A stretch of 11,006 bases of DNA from Thiomicrospira sp. UBA5634 (GCA_002421475.1 DIJW01000211.1:3012-14017); one strand, 5' to 3'; positions 1-7,013 are shown, counted from the first letter of the stretch. Notes: generated from the sequence alone by a model not told the origin. Translations and numbers: made by a program.

Positions 1-1604
1 CATTTCTCCACCGCATTCATCAAAGTCATATCGCCACGCCAATCCAACCCGGTCGCCAACTTCACCTTAGGTTGACGATCAGCTCGATGTAACTCGACAA
101 TACTCTGTTCACCCAAAATAACGCCGGGATTAAATAATGCTTGCGGATCAAATGTTTGTTTTAATTGTTGCCAAACACCGTAAACAACATCCCCCACTTG
201 TTCGCGCAAAAATGGCGCACGAATACGCCCATCGCCATGCTCACCGGATAATGAACCGTGAAACTGTTTTACCAACGTTGAAAATCGTTTAGCCAGAGTT
301 TCAAACATAGCGCGGTCGGTTTTTACTGCCAAATCGAGTTCCGGCCGAATATGAATCAAACCGACCGAAGCATGTCCGTAATACACCGCGTTCACTTTAA
401 ACTCAGCCATTAATGCTTGCACCGCACGATAAAATTCAGCCAATCGTTTCACCGGCACAGCGGCATCTTCAATCACCGCTACCGCTTTTTTACGTGTGCG
501 TTTACCCATTAACAAACCTAAACCGGCTTTACGTAACGACCAAACCCGTGCACTATCTTTCGGCGCAATAATAGGTGCGGCATAGGCACCATTTTTTAAC
601 AACCAGGCCTGGTGCTCTGCTAAACGTTGCGCTAACACATCAGCTTTTTCATCAAATAACTCAATCACCAACACGGCAACCGGATCAGCTTCAATCCAAA
701 AACGATTATTTTTTTGCTCTAAGTTCGTTAAAGTACCGTCAAGCGTTGCTTTGTCAATCAATTCAATTGCGGCCGGTTTAAACGTCAATAAAGCTTCAAC
801 TTGGTTTAATGCCGTTTCGATACTGTCAAAGTGGGCGCAAATTAACTGACGAAACTTTGGTTTGGCGACCAGTTTTAACTTAGCCGCCGTAACCGTGCAT
901 AACGTCCCTTCACTACCACAAATCAGTGGCACTAAACTAAACGGCTTACCTTTTGGATTAAACGGCTGATAATCACGCAACAACACATCCAGCGCATAAC
1001 CGGTATTGCGCCGCACAATTGATACATCCGGTGCTTGCGCCAAAATTTCAGCCTGATGTTGTTTTAACAACGCCATGATTTGGCGATAAATTTCGCCTTC
1101 AAGATTGGTTAACGCCATTTTTTCAGCTAACTTAGCTGCAGACAATCCCTCAAAACGTGCCTCAGAGCCATCCGCCAACACCACATCTAACGCTTCAACA
1201 TGTTCACGAGTGGTTCCGTAATACACCGAATAAGAGCCGCAAGAGTTATTGCCGATCATGCCACCAATCATCGCGCGATTAGAGGTTGACGTATCCGGCG
1301 CAAACATCAAACCATCCGCGCCCACCAACGCATTTAGATCATCTTGAATCACACCCGGCTCAACCCAAACTGATTTCTGTTTAAGCTGATAATCAATAAC
1401 TTGCCCTAGATGTTTAGACACATCAATAATGACGCCTTTACCGATCGCTTGACCGCCTAAAGATGTCCCGCCGGCTCGCATTGTTAGGCTGTAACCCTGA
1501 TCTAATACATCACGGACACAATTAACCAACGCCGGACGGTCTTTTGGCGTGAGTACTTTTAATGGGACAATTTCAAAAACAGAAGCATCAGTGGTGTGTA
1601 ACAT
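1..1604 (-). CDS. FAD-linked oxidoreductase, GlcD/D-2-hydroxyacid dehydrogenase type (5' part; 3' end outside window)
   Basis: Partial gene of 534 codons, running off the left edge without a stop. The FAD-binding type-4 (PCMH) domain fills about residues 1-240, with the glycine-rich loop RAGGTSLGGQAIGKG at 43-57 and GGMIGNNSCGSYS at 114-126. The FAD-oxidase C-terminal domain follows to about 500, with YYGHASVGLIHIRP at 408-421 and the family signature SGEHGDGR at 453-460. Such flavoproteins oxidise 2-hydroxy acids (D-lactate, glycolate, D-2-hydroxyglutarate) and pass electrons to quinone or a carrier. After NPGVIL (492-497) the frame continues through DWRGDMTLMNAVEK and stops at a codon beginning TG. 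This favours a long YdiJ-like protein with a fused iron-sulfur (CCG-type) module rather than a stand-alone GlcD of about 480-500 residues. The substrate cannot be told. The start at 1604 has an upstream GAGGGAG. It is divergent from proS and carries one ACCAGGCCTGGT palindrome, read as QAW at 332-334. Confidence 0.9.
   Translation of the reverse strand, partial: MLHTTDASVFEIVPLKVLTPKDRPALVNCVRDVLDQGYSLTMRAGGTSLGGQAIGKGVIIDVSKHLGQVIDYQLKQKSVWVEPGVIQDDLNALVGADGLMFAPDTSTSNRAMIGGMIGNNSCGSYSVYYGTTREHVEALDVVLADGSEARFEGLSAAKLAEKMALTNLEGEIYRQIMALLKQHQAEILAQAPDVSIVRRNTGYALDVLLRDYQPFNPKGKPFSLVPLICGSEGTLCTVTAAKLKLVAKPKFRQLICAHFDSIETALNQVEALLTFKPAAIELIDKATLDGTLTNLEQKNNRFWIEADPVAVLVIELFDEKADVLAQRLAEHQAWLLKNGAYAAPIIAPKDSARVWSLRKAGLGLLMGKRTRKKAVAVIEDAAVPVKRLAEFYRAVQALMAEFKVNAVYYGHASVGLIHIRPELDLAVKTDRAMFETLAKRFSTLVKQFHGSLSGEHGDGRIRAPFLREQVGDVVYGVWQQLKQTFDPQALFNPGVILGEQSIVELHRADRQPKVKLATGLDWRGDMTLMNAVEK
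602..613. repeat. ACCAGGCCTGGT palindrome, copy 1
   Basis: Perfect 12-bp palindrome inside the FAD oxidoreductase gene. In the gene's frame it encodes the end of His (or Asn elsewhere), then Gln-Ala-Trp. With its left flank it forms TTAACAACCAGGCCTGGT, an 18-base string found again exactly at 6126-6143 in the TolC-family gene. Confidence 0.85.
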
Positions 1605-1646
1605 CTTGTAAACGGCTCCCTCAACAAGCTTTTTTATTAACCGCTT

Positions 1647-1652
1647 ATTCTA
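1647..1652 (-). promoter_or_regulatory. weak candidate -10 for the FAD oxidoreductase gene
   Basis: Read on the minus strand this is TAGAAT, about 43 bases before the start codon at 1604. No convincing -35 lies at the usual spacing, so this is only a candidate. It sits in the 164-base divergent gap 1605-1768. That gap otherwise holds two GCATGC palindromes (1660-1665 and 1714-1719) and a short GAATC-C-GATTC inverted repeat (1680-1690) of unknown meaning. Confidence 0.25.
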
Positions 1653-1716
1653 CTGCAAAGCATGCCACCCTTTCACAAAGAATCCGATTCTAACTCGCAC
1701 AACTCATCGGCCTGCA

Positions 1717-1725
1717 TGCTAAAAT
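1717..1725 (+). promoter_or_regulatory. extended -10 promoter element of proS
   Basis: TGCTAAAAT matches the extended -10 form TGnTAnAAT-like, with TAAAAT at 1720-1725. It lies about 44 bases ahead of the proS ATG. No good -35 is visible at 16-18 bases upstream, which is tolerated by extended -10 promoters. Transcription would begin around 1731-1733. Confidence 0.5.
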
Positions 1726-1768
1726 AGCGCCCAATTTGAACAATCCATACGAATACAAGGCCAACAGC

Positions 1769-3481
1769 ATGAAAACATCACAACTTCTTCTCGCGACCAC
1801 CCGTGAAACTCCCGCCGAAGCAGAAATTATTAGCCATCAGCTGATGATTCGTGCCGGCATGATTCGCCGCTTAGCCGGTGGGCTTTACACTTGGTTACCG
1901 CTTGGCCTGCGCGTGTTGCGTAAAGTCGAAAATATTATCCGTCAAGAAATGGATAATGCCGGTGCGCAAGAAGTGTTAATGCCGGTGGTACAACCGGCCG
2001 AACTGTGGGAAGAATCAGGGCGTTGGCAACAATACGGTGCTGAACTTTTGCGCATTGAAGATCGTCATCAACGCGCTTTCTGCCTTGGCCCAACCCATGA
2101 AGAAGTTATCACTGACTTGATTCGTAAAGAAATTCGCAGCTATAAACAACTGCCGGCCAACTTCTATCAAGTTCAAACCAAATTCCGTGATGAAATCCGC
2201 CCACGTTTTGGCGTGATGCGTTCACGCGAATTTATTATGAAAGACGCCTACTCTTTCCACCTTGATCGCGCCAGCTTAGAAGCGACCTACCAAGTGATGT
2301 ACGACACTTATCACCGCATCTTTGAACGCATGGGATTAAACTTCCGCGCCGTACAAGCTGATACAGGTTCCATCGGCGGCGACGGCTCGCACGAATTTCA
2401 CGTATTGGCCGATTCCGGCGAAGACGCGATTGCATTTTCAACCGGCAGTGAATTTGCTGCTAACGTCGAGCTAGCTGAAGCGCTTGCACCGAGTGGTACA
2501 CGTCCGGCACCAGGCCTGGTGATGACTGAAGTTGCTACGCCAAAAACCCACACTATTGAAGAAGTCTGCGCGTTATTAAAAATAGACGCCAAACAAACCG
2601 TCAAAACCTTATTGGTTCAGGGTGCGGATGAAGCGCATCCGGTCGTGGCATTAGTGTTACGCGGCGATCATGAAGTAAACGACATTAAAGTCGAAAAATT
2701 ACCGCAAATCGCCAGCCCGATGACCTTCGCCAGCGCCGAACAAATTCAACAAGCCGCCGGTTGTGATGCCGGTTCAATCGGTCCGGTCGGTTTAACCATT
2801 CCACTGATTGTTGACCGAGCCGCCGCCCATTTAGCCGATTTTGTGTGTGGTGCAAATAAAACCGGTTATCACCTAACCGGTGTCAACTGGGAGCGTGATG
2901 TAGCACCAGGCCTGGTGGCGGATATTCGAAACGTGGTTGAAGGTGATCCAAGCCCGGATGGTAAAGGTACCATTCAAATTCGTCGCGGCATTGAAGTGGG
3001 CCATATTTTCCAACTGGGCGATAAGTATTCAAAAGCACTCAATGCTAACGTGCTCAACGAAAACAGTCGTGCTCAAATTTTAGAAATGGGTTGTTACGGT
3101 ATCGGTGTTACCCGCGTGGTAGCCGCCGCAATTGAACAAAACCATGATGACACAGGCATAATGTGGCCGGATGCGATTGCGCCGTTCCAAGTATGTATCG
3201 TACCGATGCAAATGCACAAGTCACCACGCGTTAAACAAGCGGCTGAACAACTTTACACTGAGCTTAAAGCTAAAGGGATCGAGGTGTTGTTTGATGACCG
3301 GAACGAACGTCCCGGCGTGATGTTTAACGACATGGAGTTAATCGGCATTCCGCATCGCATCGTGATTGGCGAGCGTGGTTTAGACGAAGGAACAATTGAA
3401 TACAAACACCGTCGCGACAGCGAAAGTCAAAACTGGGCGGCAGAGGGTTTTATCGAAGCACTCATGGCTAAACTCGTTTAA
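1769..3481 (+). CDS. proS: Proline--tRNA ligase (bacterial type with editing insertion)
   Basis: Cytoplasmic class II aminoacyl-tRNA synthetase that attaches proline to tRNA-Pro. Its insertion domain hydrolyses mischarged Ala-tRNA-Pro. The 570 residues match the E. coli enzyme (572) along the whole length. Visible landmarks are [13 protein letters not shown] at 107-119, the motif 2 region [17 protein letters not shown] at 139-155, the editing insertion at roughly 224-407 with a lysine at 279 in QTVKTLLV, motif 3 [13 protein letters not shown] at 444-456, and an anticodon-binding domain from about 470 with [17 protein letters not shown] at 514-530. I chose the ATG at 1769 because [15 protein letters not shown] aligns with the E. 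coli N terminus and AAGG sits 8 bases upstream. The frame is open back to a TTG at 1736, but those 11 residues have no family counterpart. Two ACCAGGCCTGGT palindromes lie inside, both read as PGLV (248-251 and 380-383). Confidence 0.97.
   Translation: MKTSQLLLATTRETPAEAEIISHQLMIRAGMIRRLAGGLYTWLPLGLRVLRKVENIIRQEMDNAGAQEVLMPVVQPAELWEESGRWQQYGAELLRIEDRHQRAFCLGPTHEEVITDLIRKEIRSYKQLPANFYQVQTKFRDEIRPRFGVMRSREFIMKDAYSFHLDRASLEATYQVMYDTYHRIFERMGLNFRAVQADTGSIGGDGSHEFHVLADSGEDAIAFSTGSEFAANVELAEALAPSGTRPAPGLVMTEVATPKTHTIEEVCALLKIDAKQTVKTLLVQGADEAHPVVALVLRGDHEVNDIKVEKLPQIASPMTFASAEQIQQAAGCDAGSIGPVGLTIPLIVDRAAAHLADFVCGANKTGYHLTGVNWERDVAPGLVADIRNVVEGDPSPDGKGTIQIRRGIEVGHIFQLGDKYSKALNANVLNENSRAQILEMGCYGIGVTRVVAAAIEQNHDDTGIMWPDAIAPFQVCIVPMQMHKSPRVKQAAEQLYTELKAKGIEVLFDDRNERPGVMFNDMELIGIPHRIVIGERGLDEGTIEYKHRRDSESQNWAAEGFIEALMAKLV
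2509..2520. repeat. ACCAGGCCTGGT palindrome, copy 2
   Basis: Perfect palindrome in proS, extended to 14 bases (CACCAGGCCTGGTG). It is read in the frame giving Pro-Gly-Leu-Val within the editing domain, a different frame from the QAW copies. Confidence 0.85.
2905..2916. repeat. ACCAGGCCTGGT palindrome, copy 3
   Basis: Second copy in proS, 396 bases after the first. It is again the 14-base form CACCAGGCCTGGTG and is read as Pro-Gly-Leu-Val, just before the well-conserved [17 protein letters not shown] stretch. Confidence 0.85.
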
Positions 3482-3492
3482 GTTTTACCAGC

Positions 3493-3526
3493 ATAAAAAA
3501 GGCGAACTTTAGTTCGCCTTTTTTAT
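3493..3526. terminator. bidirectional rho-independent terminator between proS and the PilZ gene
   Basis: The arms ATAAAAAAGGCGAACT (3493-3508) and AGTTCGCCTTTTTTAT (3511-3526) are perfect reverse complements over 16 bases around a TT centre. The GC-rich core is flanked by an A tract on the left and a T tract on the right. The hairpin therefore ends in a U run in either direction. It lies 12 bases after the proS stop and 18 bases after the stop of the convergent PilZ gene, so it can serve both. Confidence 0.92.
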
Positions 3527-3544
3527 ATCTAAGTTTTATTCCAA

Positions 3545-4375
3545 TTAGAGCGACTCTTTAGCCAATTGATTTTCCGCTTCAACCAACGCCTCTCTAGCCT
3601 CAAGCCCTTGATGCATTAAATCGTACGCCAATAACAACCGTTCATCCAAAAAGCGAGTTTCAAAATCACGAATCAAAGTCTGCCAAGCCAATCTATCCGC
3701 CTCTGTTGCCGGAGTATGCACCAACATTTTGGCCAGTAAACTTAATGCCAACACTTGTTCATTACGTGATTCTTGCTGCTGGTGAAAACGTTTAAACGAT
3801 TCAATTAACGATAAAACCTGTTGCTGTTCATCTTGTTTTAAATGACTCATCAAACCTTCCAATCCCTGTGTCAAACCTAACCAATGCCCTTCATCCGACT
3901 GCACGCCGCCGGTTAACTCTTCAACCGCCAAGTTCAAAGCAAAACTCGCTTGCTGATAATCACCCGGCTGATGCGACAAACTGGAGTTTTGCTGATTGAA
4001 ATCAAACTCTCGCAATTCCGATGCCGCCATTGAAGCATCTGCAGCTGCTTCGTTTTGCATCACTAAACGGTGATGTGCCAACAACTGATCGCTACTGACT
4101 TGGGTAATATGACACCCACAAATAATCTGATCATCACGTTGCTGAATATGCACAATCTCAACACTATCAAGCGCATAGTTTTCAGCAATATCCGTTGCTC
4201 GCACCCGTAAAGCCAAGGGTTGACCGGGCAAAAATAACTCTGCATCCGGCAACAGAAAACTCAATCCGGTTAAATTGACATCAACCCCTTCAAACGCATA
4301 TTCAAAGTTTTCGTCTTGATAATCCGTAACTAAAAACTTGCGTGGAAATCGAACCGATTGGCGTTGTTCTGACAT
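3545..4375 (-). CDS. PilZ-domain protein with helical C-terminal region
   Basis: 276 residues, with no signal peptide or membrane segment, so probably cytoplasmic. Residues 1-105 look like a PilZ beta-barrel, the usual cyclic-di-GMP receptor. RxxxR is present at R5-R9, and the (D/N)xSxxG motif appears as DVNLTG at 32-37, with Asn where Ser is usual. A hydrophobic beta-rich stretch ends near CGCHI (86-90). Residues 110-276 are Gln-, Glu- and Leu-rich and look alpha-helical. I recognise no family there. The start at 4375 has GAGG 8 bases upstream. It is the last gene of the six-gene cluster, 13 bases after the Trp-rich gene, and is followed by the shared terminator. PilZ assignment is good; ligand binding is inference, given the Ser-to-Asn change. 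It may control the exported products of the cluster or simply share the transcript. Confidence 0.78.
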   Translation of the reverse strand: MSEQRQSVRFPRKFLVTDYQDENFEYAFEGVDVNLTGLSFLLPDAELFLPGQPLALRVRATDIAENYALDSVEIVHIQQRDDQIICGCHITQVSSDQLLAHHRLVMQNEAAADASMAASELREFDFNQQNSSLSHQPGDYQQASFALNLAVEELTGGVQSDEGHWLGLTQGLEGLMSHLKQDEQQQVLSLIESFKRFHQQQESRNEQVLALSLLAKMLVHTPATEADRLAWQTLIRDFETRFLDERLLLAYDLMHQGLEAREALVEAENQLAKESL

Positions 4376-4388
4376 AGCAATCGCCTCG

Positions 4389-4679
4389 TTATTTAGGACT
4401 CACATCGGACATAAGCTTGGAACCAAAGCCCATCGCTTCACACTCAGATTGCGGAACCCAACCAATACAACTGCGCACTTTCATAGATTGGTAGTTTCTA
4501 ACAATTGGCATAACCGTTAAAACACCCCACAAGGTTTGGTACCAATCCCAACCAATTACGGATGGATGCTTAGCCCACCATTGATTATTAACACCAAAAT
4601 GTTTTGTTTTAAAAATTAGATGAATCGCCAAACGCCAATACTTCAAACCATAACTGAAGCGGGTTTTCCAATAACGCAT
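4389..4679 (-). CDS. Trp-rich small protein of unknown function
   Basis: 96 residues that I do not recognise. It is judged real because its ATG overlaps the stop of the adaptor gene as TAATG, and because the next gene begins only 13 bases downstream. It has no signal peptide and no clear membrane span, although LAIHLIF and LWGVLTVMPIV are short hydrophobic runs. Composition is odd: eight tryptophans (positions 4, 15, 34, 35, 44, 46, 51, 74), many tyrosines, and two cysteines (71 and 80). The N-terminal half is strongly basic (RYWKTRFSYGLKYWR). It has no visible Shine-Dalgarno of its own and is probably translated by coupling. Possibilities include a membrane-associated accessory factor of the neighbouring envelope proteins, but the sequence does not show this. 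Confidence 0.7.
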   Translation of the reverse strand: MRYWKTRFSYGLKYWRLAIHLIFKTKHFGVNNQWWAKHPSVIGWDWYQTLWGVLTVMPIVRNYQSMKVRSCIGWVPQSECEAMGFGSKLMSDVSPK

Positions 4680-5179
4680 TAATTTGTCTCCAAAATAAGT
4701 AACTGCTGATTCTCTTCAAATACTGTTGTGCCTTTACTGACCGCAATTGATTTTACACGCCCGGCAACCGGCGCTTTCACATGAAAGTAATCCCACCAGG
4801 CCTGGTGCAAAGCCAACTCCGCCTGCGCTTTACTTAGTGCCTGTTGGGCTAAATCATAATCAAGTTTAGCGCGTTCAAATGGGCGGCGCGCAATCACGGT
4901 ACGATCAAATAAATCCTGCGTTTGTTCAAATTCGATTTTCATATCCGCCAGTGCTAACTCTCGCAAACTCACTTCAGCTTGTAACAGGGCTAATTTTGCC
5001 TGATAACGGCGATCATCTATTAACAATAAACGTTGACCGGCTTTCACGGCGTCACCGACTTTAACATCTACCGTCATCACCTGACCAGAAACCAACGCGC
5101 CAATCTTTAGTTCGGCCGCCTGCGCCAAACCGATATTCAGCACAAAACTTAACATTAAAAACGGAACTGCATATTTCAT
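4679..5179 (-). CDS. minimal HlyD/RND-type periplasmic adaptor (membrane fusion protein)
   Basis: 166 residues with a Sec signal peptide at about 1-21 (cleavage near AQA-AE). It has the split biotinyl-lipoyl-like domain of membrane fusion proteins. The first half is GALVSGQVMTVDVKVGDAVK through LLLIDD (27-56). A helical hairpin spans about 57-129. The second half is VKAPVAGRVKSIAVSKG through LLILE (134-164). Adaptors of this kind bridge an inner-membrane transporter to a TolC channel. Family members are usually 350-400 residues, and here the beta-barrel and membrane-proximal domains are missing. There is no sign of a frameshift: the stop directly overlaps the next start (TAATG), so the short form looks intended. 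Its start overlaps the TolC stop as ATGA. No pump gene is nearby. It carries a palindrome copy read as QAW at 126-128, in the hairpin's second helix. Confidence 0.85.
   Translation of the reverse strand: MKYAVPFLMLSFVLNIGLAQAAELKIGALVSGQVMTVDVKVGDAVKAGQRLLLIDDRRYQAKLALLQAEVSLRELALADMKIEFEQTQDLFDRTVIARRPFERAKLDYDLAQQALSKAQAELALHQAWWDYFHVKAPVAGRVKSIAVSKGTTVFEENQQLLILETN
4795..4806. repeat. ACCAGGCCTGGT palindrome, copy 4
   Basis: Perfect palindrome in the adaptor gene, in the 14-base form CACCAGGCCTGGTG. In the gene's frame it gives Gln-Ala-Trp near the end of the helical hairpin. Confidence 0.85.
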
Positions 5180-6489
5180 GGTGTAACTCCACTCTCTTGT
5201 TTAGGGGCTTGATTGTTTTCACCCACTAAAACTTGCATCTGCGCCCAAAGTAACGCCTGCTTAAACTCAAACGCTAATGTGTCATAATGCGCTTGAGAAA
5301 TCCGCACCATGGCATCCCCTAAATCCGATTGCAACTCGTTTTCATATAAACCGCGTTTATAATCCAGGTTAATATCCGCAAACGCTTGGGTTGCTTTAAC
5401 ATCATCCTGCTCAACTTTTAACATCGCCAACTGAAAGTACAAATTAGCAACCTGTTCACGCACTCGTTGCTCAGTCGCCATTAACTCTGCAAGAGCTTGC
5501 TGGCGTTGTGCACGCTGATTATCAACTTTCGACTTAGTTAAACCTGAATCATATAACGGCATCACCAACGATAATTCGGCGTGCCAAGACCCCTCTCTTA
5601 ACTCAGGATAACTCGATAACTGGCCAACCCAAGCATCCGCTCGCACCACTGGTCGAGTACCCGCTTGAGCACTTTTGACTAAATAATCACTGGCATTAAG
5701 TTGTTGTTTTGCCGCTTGCAGTTCAGGGTTATGGTTTAGCGCTTGCTGAATATAATCTTCCACTTGCGCCAAATCGTTAGACCATGGCTTTAAATTTGGC
5801 ACCGCCAACTGGGATATGACCGCGTCAGGATAGCCCATTGCATTCGCCAATAACATTCTTGAACGACGCAAATCGACTAATGCCGCCTGCCGTTTAACAA
5901 ACGATTTTTGGTAGGCTGCTTCATTTTCCAGTAATGCAAAGTCTGACGCACGCCCCAAAGCATGATCTTCGCGTACTTTATCTAACGTAACGTAAGCAAT
6001 TGCCATCGCCTCGTTATCAACGCGATATTGCACGTCCGCCAACAGCACATTAAAAAATGCGCGCATCAATAACAATCTAAACTGTTTTTCAACCAATTCA
6101 AGGCGACTTTGTTGGGCTTGTTCGCTTAACAACCAGGCCTGGTTCGCCTGAGCGGTGCGGCCAAAATCAAATAATGGCACGCCTAAATGAATGGCCGCAC
6201 GATGATAGTCCTGCTGTTGGTCGGAAAACTCGCGCTGACCGATTCGCCCTTCCAGGTTTAACTCAATACCATCATTCGCACGCAACTGTGCCCGCGTAGC
6301 CTGTGCTTGTAAGAGTGCGGCTTGTTGTTGCATAAAACTTGGACTTAAACGAGCCGGCAAATCCAGCACAAACTCTAAAGTTAACGGCGAAGGTAACGCT
6401 ACTTTTTCAGTTGATTGAATCTCACTTTTACTCGGCAACCACAGTATCAAGCAGCCAAGGAAGATGGTGACTTGAAGCAAAGTTTTCAT
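5176..6489 (-). CDS. TolC-family outer-membrane efflux protein
   Basis: 437 residues with an N-terminal signal sequence (hydrophobic 4-19). Two outer-membrane efflux protein repeats are visible, covering about 35-220 and 245-425. They are rich in Gln, Ala and Leu as in the TolC helical barrel. Matching turn motifs are PLFDFGRTAQANQAWLLSEQ (105-124) and PLYDSGLTKSKVDNQRAQRQ (311-330). Also typical are HNPELQAAKQQL (253-264) and SAQAGTRPVV (273-282). Such proteins form trimeric channels through the outer membrane for type I secretion or RND/ABC efflux. The start overlaps the stop of the upstream thioredoxin gene as TAATG, and its stop overlaps the adaptor start as ATGA. TolC plus adaptor implies an export route, but the energising inner-membrane partner is not encoded here. 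The cysteine at 13 is preceded by FLG and followed by a hydrophobic run, so a lipoprotein site is unlikely. Confidence 0.92.
   Translation of the reverse strand: MKTLLQVTIFLGCLILWLPSKSEIQSTEKVALPSPLTLEFVLDLPARLSPSFMQQQAALLQAQATRAQLRANDGIELNLEGRIGQREFSDQQQDYHRAAIHLGVPLFDFGRTAQANQAWLLSEQAQQSRLELVEKQFRLLLMRAFFNVLLADVQYRVDNEAMAIAYVTLDKVREDHALGRASDFALLENEAAYQKSFVKRQAALVDLRRSRMLLANAMGYPDAVISQLAVPNLKPWSNDLAQVEDYIQQALNHNPELQAAKQQLNASDYLVKSAQAGTRPVVRADAWVGQLSSYPELREGSWHAELSLVMPLYDSGLTKSKVDNQRAQRQQALAELMATEQRVREQVANLYFQLAMLKVEQDDVKATQAFADINLDYKRGLYENELQSDLGDAMVRISQAHYDTLAFEFKQALLWAQMQVLVGENNQAPKQESGVTP
6132..6143. repeat. ACCAGGCCTGGT palindrome, copy 5
   Basis: Perfect palindrome in the TolC-family gene, read as Gln-Ala-Trp at residues 117-119. 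Together with its flank (6126-6143) it repeats exactly an 18-base string at 596-613. It is the last copy in the window; none was found from 6144 to the end. Confidence 0.85.
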
Positions 6490-7007
6490 TATTGCGCCTG
6501 ATTTTGCATACGTTTATAACGTGTAAACGGCATGGATTTGTAACTGCCATCCACTACATACTGACCAAACAATAAAAACTCTTCTTTAGTGCTGGTAGGA
6601 CCTGTGTAACGCGCTGCCGGTTTACCGTCCAAATCAAACACAATCATCACCGGTGTCGCGCGAACGCGATACTTTTTCTCAGCCATGTCTTTTTCACTAT
6701 ATTCTGTACCGTCAAAATCAACAACCGGATTTGCACCTTCAATATCTAATCGCAAGGTTTTAAAGTGTTGTTGGAAATACGCCTGCACATCCGGTTCAGT
6801 GAGAATGGTCTCTTTCATTCGATGGCAAAACGGACAATCATCCATCTCAAAAAATACAAACACACCTTGAATACCATCGGCACGCGCATCTTCGAGTTCT
6901 TCCGCGTAGTTGCCAAACGTCTGCTGAAAAAACTCAGCTGCGTGCAACTGCAAAGGCATCATCAAACTCAACAAGACGCCCATTAATAAACTCACTGATT
7001 TTTTCAT
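6489..7007 (-). CDS. SoxW-like periplasmic thioredoxin-fold protein
   Basis: 172 residues with a signal peptide (about 1-24, cleavage near LHA-AE) and a thioredoxin fold. The active site CPFC is at 58-61 in FFEMDDCPFCHRMK, and the cis-proline loop is RATPVMIVFDLDGKP with P119. It probably acts as a periplasmic disulfide reductase or exchange protein. SoxW and similar proteins keep sulfur-oxidation or cytochrome-maturation partners reduced, but no sox gene is seen here. I chose the ATG at 7007 over the in-frame ATG at 7013. GGAGG (7018-7014) abuts the latter with no spacer, but lies an ideal 6 bases from the former, which also begins the signal peptide cleanly (MKKSVSLL). It follows the TlpA-like gene by a short gap, and its stop overlaps the TolC-family start as TAATG. 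Confidence 0.85.
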   Translation of the reverse strand: MKKSVSLLMGVLLSLMMPLQLHAAEFFQQTFGNYAEELEDARADGIQGVFVFFEMDDCPFCHRMKETILTEPDVQAYFQQHFKTLRLDIEGANPVVDFDGTEYSEKDMAEKKYRVRATPVMIVFDLDGKPAARYTGPTSTKEEFLLFGQYVVDGSYKSMPFTRYKRMQNQAQ

Positions 7008-7013
7008 TTCCAT

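Noticed and set aside
575..781. Plus-strand 68-codon reading frame
   Set aside because: It is antisense to the FAD oxidoreductase, whose frame is open and conserved throughout.
1680..1690. GAATC-C-GATTC inverted repeat and two GCATGC words in the FAD gene/proS gap
   Set aside because: Too short and without a matching known operator. Kept only as a note in the promoter entry.
1736..1768. Upstream in-frame TTG start for proS adding 11 residues
   Set aside because: The family N terminus aligns with the ATG at 1769, which has AAGG at good spacing. The extra residues overlap the expected leader just after the promoter.
2235..2604. Overlapping minus-strand reading frames inside proS
   Set aside because: Basic or low-complexity translations opposite conserved proS motifs. 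They are shadow frames.
4063..4520. Short frames around the PilZ gene start on both strands
   Set aside because: They overlap the PilZ or Trp-rich genes in other frames, with no start signals or conserved features.
6451..6453. Cys13 of the TolC-family protein as a lipoprotein site
   Set aside because: The preceding FLG is a poor lipobox, and the hydrophobic segment continues after the Cys, as in an ordinary signal peptide.
7008..7013. In-frame ATG at 7013 for the SoxW-like gene
   Set aside because: GGAGG directly touches this ATG with no spacer. The ATG at 7007 has a 6-base spacer.
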